In this document: one piece after another, positions 60,612 to 64,000 of the stretch | Numbering within the stretch: the stretch's first letter is position 1 | Layout of the letters: each line of letters opens with the position of its first letter | Assembly: GCF_036373705.1 (NCBI RefSeq) | Contig: NC_089853.1 | Span: forward strand, 1,505,001 to 1,569,000 | Length of the DNA stretch: 64,000 nucleotides | From: Amia ocellicauda | Lineage: Eukaryota; Chordata; Actinopteri; Amiiformes; Amiidae | Direction of reading: 5' to 3' | Position numbers and translations under genes: made by a program | The notes under the pieces: model-generated | Database searches by the model: none | Seen by the model: the letters and a program-made list of their open reading frames with translations, nothing else | What the model was told of the DNA's origin: nothing

Positions 60612-63600
60612 GTGAGTCTTCATTTATTTAGCTTCCTGCATACAGATTTAATAATGTATGAATTAGGCCTTTGTTGGGCACACAACCATGAAAGAGGAAA
60701 AAACGAGGGGAAAGCTGGCATTTGTAAAAACGTGTGGCGTGGTTCGAGCTCGTTTAAGCCTTCTGTAAACGGGGCCTTTTGTTTCCGCTTTAGAATGGAA
60801 TGCGAAATCAGTTAACCTGACTTGATTAGTATCGGGTATTCTCCAGATGTGATGAGAAGAGAAGAAATGAAAGTTGCTTGGCCACTTTTTTTTGGTGCAA
60901 GGCCCCAGTTTTGGCTGCGCTGTTACAGACTTTTATTAACCTCTTCTTCCATCTGCTTTGTGGATTTGTGTTTTCTAATACATTCATTGCTCTTTCTACT
61001 GTCTGAAGAATTTTACACACCTGACCTGTAAAACTGAACTACAATGGCTGTTGTTTTGCAACAGTCTTTCCCCCATTCAACAACTGCACTGTTAAACTGA
61101 TTTAGGGTGACAGGATTGTTCTGTCATTTGCTAAATGTTTTAATGCAAACTTACAGATTTTGTTACAGTAACCAAATAAATGTGCTTATTGTTCAAATGT
61201 TATTGCGATACACTGTACATCCAAGGTGCTGAGTGAACAAGAACATTTAAATTACAACATCCAAGCACAAATACAGCAGAACCATTTGATTTAATTGTGG
61301 CTTTTATGGGTGCATGGGTTGTAATCGCTACTGAAAGCACTGAGCTTGAATATGCACATCAAGTCAATCAGTCTTATGCTGGCACGAGACAGAATTTTTA
61401 GTTTATTCTTTACTGTTACCTTGGTAGCCTGTGGTAACAAAGGAGGTTGTGCTGGCACGGACACTGTCCAGTAACTTGATACTTAAGCCGTTTTATTCTC
61501 TTTCATTGTTTGAGCTGGTTTCCGGTTTTATTCTGGCTTGCTTTGTTTTGTAGTAGTTGCTGATGCATTTCTAATTTCTTGCTAGGAGTTGAAAAAAAAA
61601 GAACTTGCTCTTGCCCTTTCTGGCTCACCCTGTGTCTTATAAATCACTGAGTGTAGCCTTCTCAGTTGATTTTAAGTTGACAGAAAACATGGTCACACTC
61701 GCACGTCGGAGTTATTCAGTGTTGTTTGTGCGGAGGTCCTTTTATTATCCCGTGGTTTCGGTTAGTGGGTGGGGACGTTGCTGTGGAAACGGTGCCATGC
61801 TCCCTTTAGCAGGCCTTGCCCTCAGGTTGCTTATAAAGCCATACATGAGGAGGCCTCCTTGCTTTCACTGATTAGGCCCCTGTTCACCTTTCTGCTCTGC
61901 TGAGCACAACTTCATGACTTCACAGCTCAAGAATTACAAAAAAGAGAATCGCACAAGTAGCTTTTTCATGGATTGTTCAATTTATTATATGAACAATCCA
62001 TCTCTTCCTGTATGGTGACTCAAACCTGACTTGTGACCCCCTGTGCTAACTCCTACACTAATCCTCTATTATGATGCATTTTGCAGTTTCCAGTCCTGTT
62101 TATCCATATGTTGTTTTATTTTTAAGACACGGGCAGCATTCTGCATGTGTGCTTCATCTGTGACCTATAATCACTGGATGCTCATGCTGGTGTTATCTGG
62201 CAGGCCACGAGCATGGCACTGCAGATATGCAGCAGAGATTGCCATCTGGACAAACTAGTGCTTTGAAAAGAAATTGCATTGCTGTCTTGGTAAAGCAAAA
62301 ATAAAACCTCTTTGAAATGGCTTCAAAGAAAATATTAACGAACCATTTGTGCTACTGAAACACGGGCTCTTACTAAATGCTGTAGAAATAGATAGCTGCA
62401 TTACCAAACCTCATGTATTATTTTATCTAAGTGTTTTTTCTGTTTCAGAATCTAGGATTAATTTATGCTTAGCAACTGCTCTTGCCCTAAGAGAAATGCT
62501 GCAAAGCAGGAAGTTGTATATCAAGGATAGGGAGGGAAAACATAACTTTGAAGTGAGGGGATTTGTGTTTAATCCATGAAACCTGATGTAAGGTGCAGAC
62601 TGATAGCAAATCTGTTTTTGATTTAAGTAGAAACTTAAATATCAATCAATCAATCAATCAATTTTTATCTGTATAGCGCCCTTCGCAGGGTAGCCACAGA
62701 GCGCTTTACAGACTGGTAAACATACAACAAACGTACAGCAAAATAAAATGCATAAATACAATAAAATAATATGGGTAAGTTGGTTTTGTCAAATGGAATA
62801 AAATTCCCTCGTTCCTGTAATTCACATTTGTTTTTCTAAGGACATTAAACCAAACAATTAATATTATAGTCTAATATAAGAGATCAAGGACCCTTGAACT
62901 CAAATTAAAAATAACATTTTTATGAAAGCCTAGGTAATGCATAGTTTTAAGAAGGTTTCAAAATGCCTGTGTTAATCTACATTAGTTCACTGCAAGGATA
63001 TTTTCTAGATCTGATAATGGGTTGAAGGGGGGGAGAGGAGTACAGTCCACTTGTTTTAGTTCATGTTCTCCAGATGTTGAAAAACCAAAGGTACATCAAA
63101 GTGTCCTTGAAAAACAGAATAAACCCTAATTGGAAGTTAATATGTTCAGTGCTGTTGAACTGTAATTGTTTCAGGAAGTCTGCTTAGTCCTCAGGCAGTC
63201 TGGACATTTCAAAGCCTTCTGTGTACCATTTTGTCATGACAGCTGGTATAACCTCAAGGCCTGAGCATGGGAATATAGTATGTACACATCCAGACACCCT
63301 GCAATACATGAATGCTGATGGATAGTGTTTTTCTTCAAGGACTGCAGAATCATAGCAAACCAGTTAAGCCCTTCAGGAGACAAATTACCAAACATAATTC
63401 AGAGCACGGCTAATTCTGGGCTCCCTTCACCCACACATTAACACATGAACACATGTCCTAATATGTATAGCTTTCATAAACAACATCAATGTTTAAAGAT
63501 AAATATATATGATGTTAATTATATCCACATTGCCATATCATGTTTTTGGCTGTACATCTTCTCATTCACTTTCTGGTAAATGTTTTTGTCTGCAAGTTTT

Positions 63601-64000
63601 AAATTGATTATGAGGTGGATTTGTGGAGCAACTTTGCAATGTTCTTCAACCCTGGAATGCTGAACCACAATAAAAAGTGCTATGCTACTTAAGAGAGGTG
63701 CAGATAATAAGACCTGAATAATCACTCAACATGGCTAATTGACTGACTTTTGTTTGAGAGAGCTTTTGCTGTGTTTAATGGAAACATTTAATTTCAGATC
63801 CATGCTCCTCCCTACCCAATCAATTGACATCCCTTCATTCTTCAAATCCATGATGTCAGTGTGGACACAAGACCTATAGGGTGTGCTGTCAGGCTTCATG
63901 ACATGCAACATGCTGCACTTCAAATGCATTGCTGTGTGATTTGTAAGACTCTCACTATTTCTGATGAGTTTTACCATAACTATCAATGTATTTGTGTGTG
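60612..64000 (+). other. Right-hand intron of the TBC gene, no exon found
   Basis: After the donor GTGAGT at 60612, the next exon must begin in phase 2. I checked the clearest acceptor (TGTTTCAG before 62449) and it gives an immediate stop in that phase. Apart from the repeat at 62641-62765, nothing is recognised. The gene probably continues beyond the window. Confidence 0.5.
62641..62765 (+). repeat. Dispersed fish repeat with (CAAT)n edge
   Basis: After (AATC)n, the sequence TTTTTATCTGTATAGCGCCC and, soon after, AGAGCGCTTTACAG form the near-palindromic core of a very common fish retroposon tail. An A-rich AATAAAATG tail follows. Confidence 0.65.

Noticed and set aside
62349..62579. Open frame with LCLATALALREMLQ following a TTTCAG acceptor, considered as exon 10 of the TBC gene
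   Set aside because: The preceding exon ends in phase 2. In that phase the segment hits a stop at once (ATC TAG), and no domain is recognised.

Overview
The window is chromosomal DNA of a ray-finned fish. The evidence is GT-AG introns, vertebrate genes, Tc1/mariner elements with fish-type inverted/direct-repeat ends, a DIRS-like retrotransposon, CR1/L2 LINE tails, and long AT-rich introns with TA microsatellites. I cannot name the species. Four protein-coding genes can be read: parathyroid hormone (PTH, +), BTBD10 (+), the clock factor BMAL1/ARNTL (-), and a TBC-domain RabGAP (+) that runs off the right edge. PTH-BTBD10-BMAL1 is a conserved vertebrate gene order, recalled from the human 11p15 region.

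Layout. 1-850 is the end of an internally deleted Tc1 element. 850-5700 is AT-rich intergenic sequence with two TA microsatellites and one palindromic CRE. PTH occupies about 5.9-7.6 kb with a TATA promoter, a noncoding exon, and two coding exons giving 114 aa. A MITE with 30-bp perfect inverted repeats follows. BTBD10 starts in a CpG-rich promoter near 8.6-9.0 kb and has eight coding exons (9613-26122, 477 aa). Its introns carry a dead Tc1 element and a DIRS-like remnant. BTBD10 and BMAL1 converge across about 4 kb. BMAL1 (stop at 30790, ATG at 39844, 16 coding exons, 625 aa, every splice phase checked) has an inferred noncoding exon at 44204-44290. Its inferred first exon ends at 49652. Its promoter has a tandem pair of ROR/REV-ERB elements that matches, in sequence and in 36-bp spacing, the pair I recall from mouse Bmal1. 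A five-copy 29-bp CCAAT-box minisatellite and a CR1/L2 LINE tail lie between BMAL1 and the divergent TBC gene. Nine exons (359 aa) of the TBC gene are inside the window.

There is no shared pathway: PTH is an endocrine calcium hormone, BTBD10 a BTB adaptor linked to AKT signalling, BMAL1 the positive arm of the circadian clock, and the TBC protein a predicted Rab GTPase activator. I see no bacterial-type system, CRISPR array or convincing new gene system. The strongest signals are regulatory: the conserved RORE pair, the CCAAT array beside it, small in-frame BMAL1 exons, upstream ORFs in the BMAL1 leader, and a furin-type site inside the PTH hormone.
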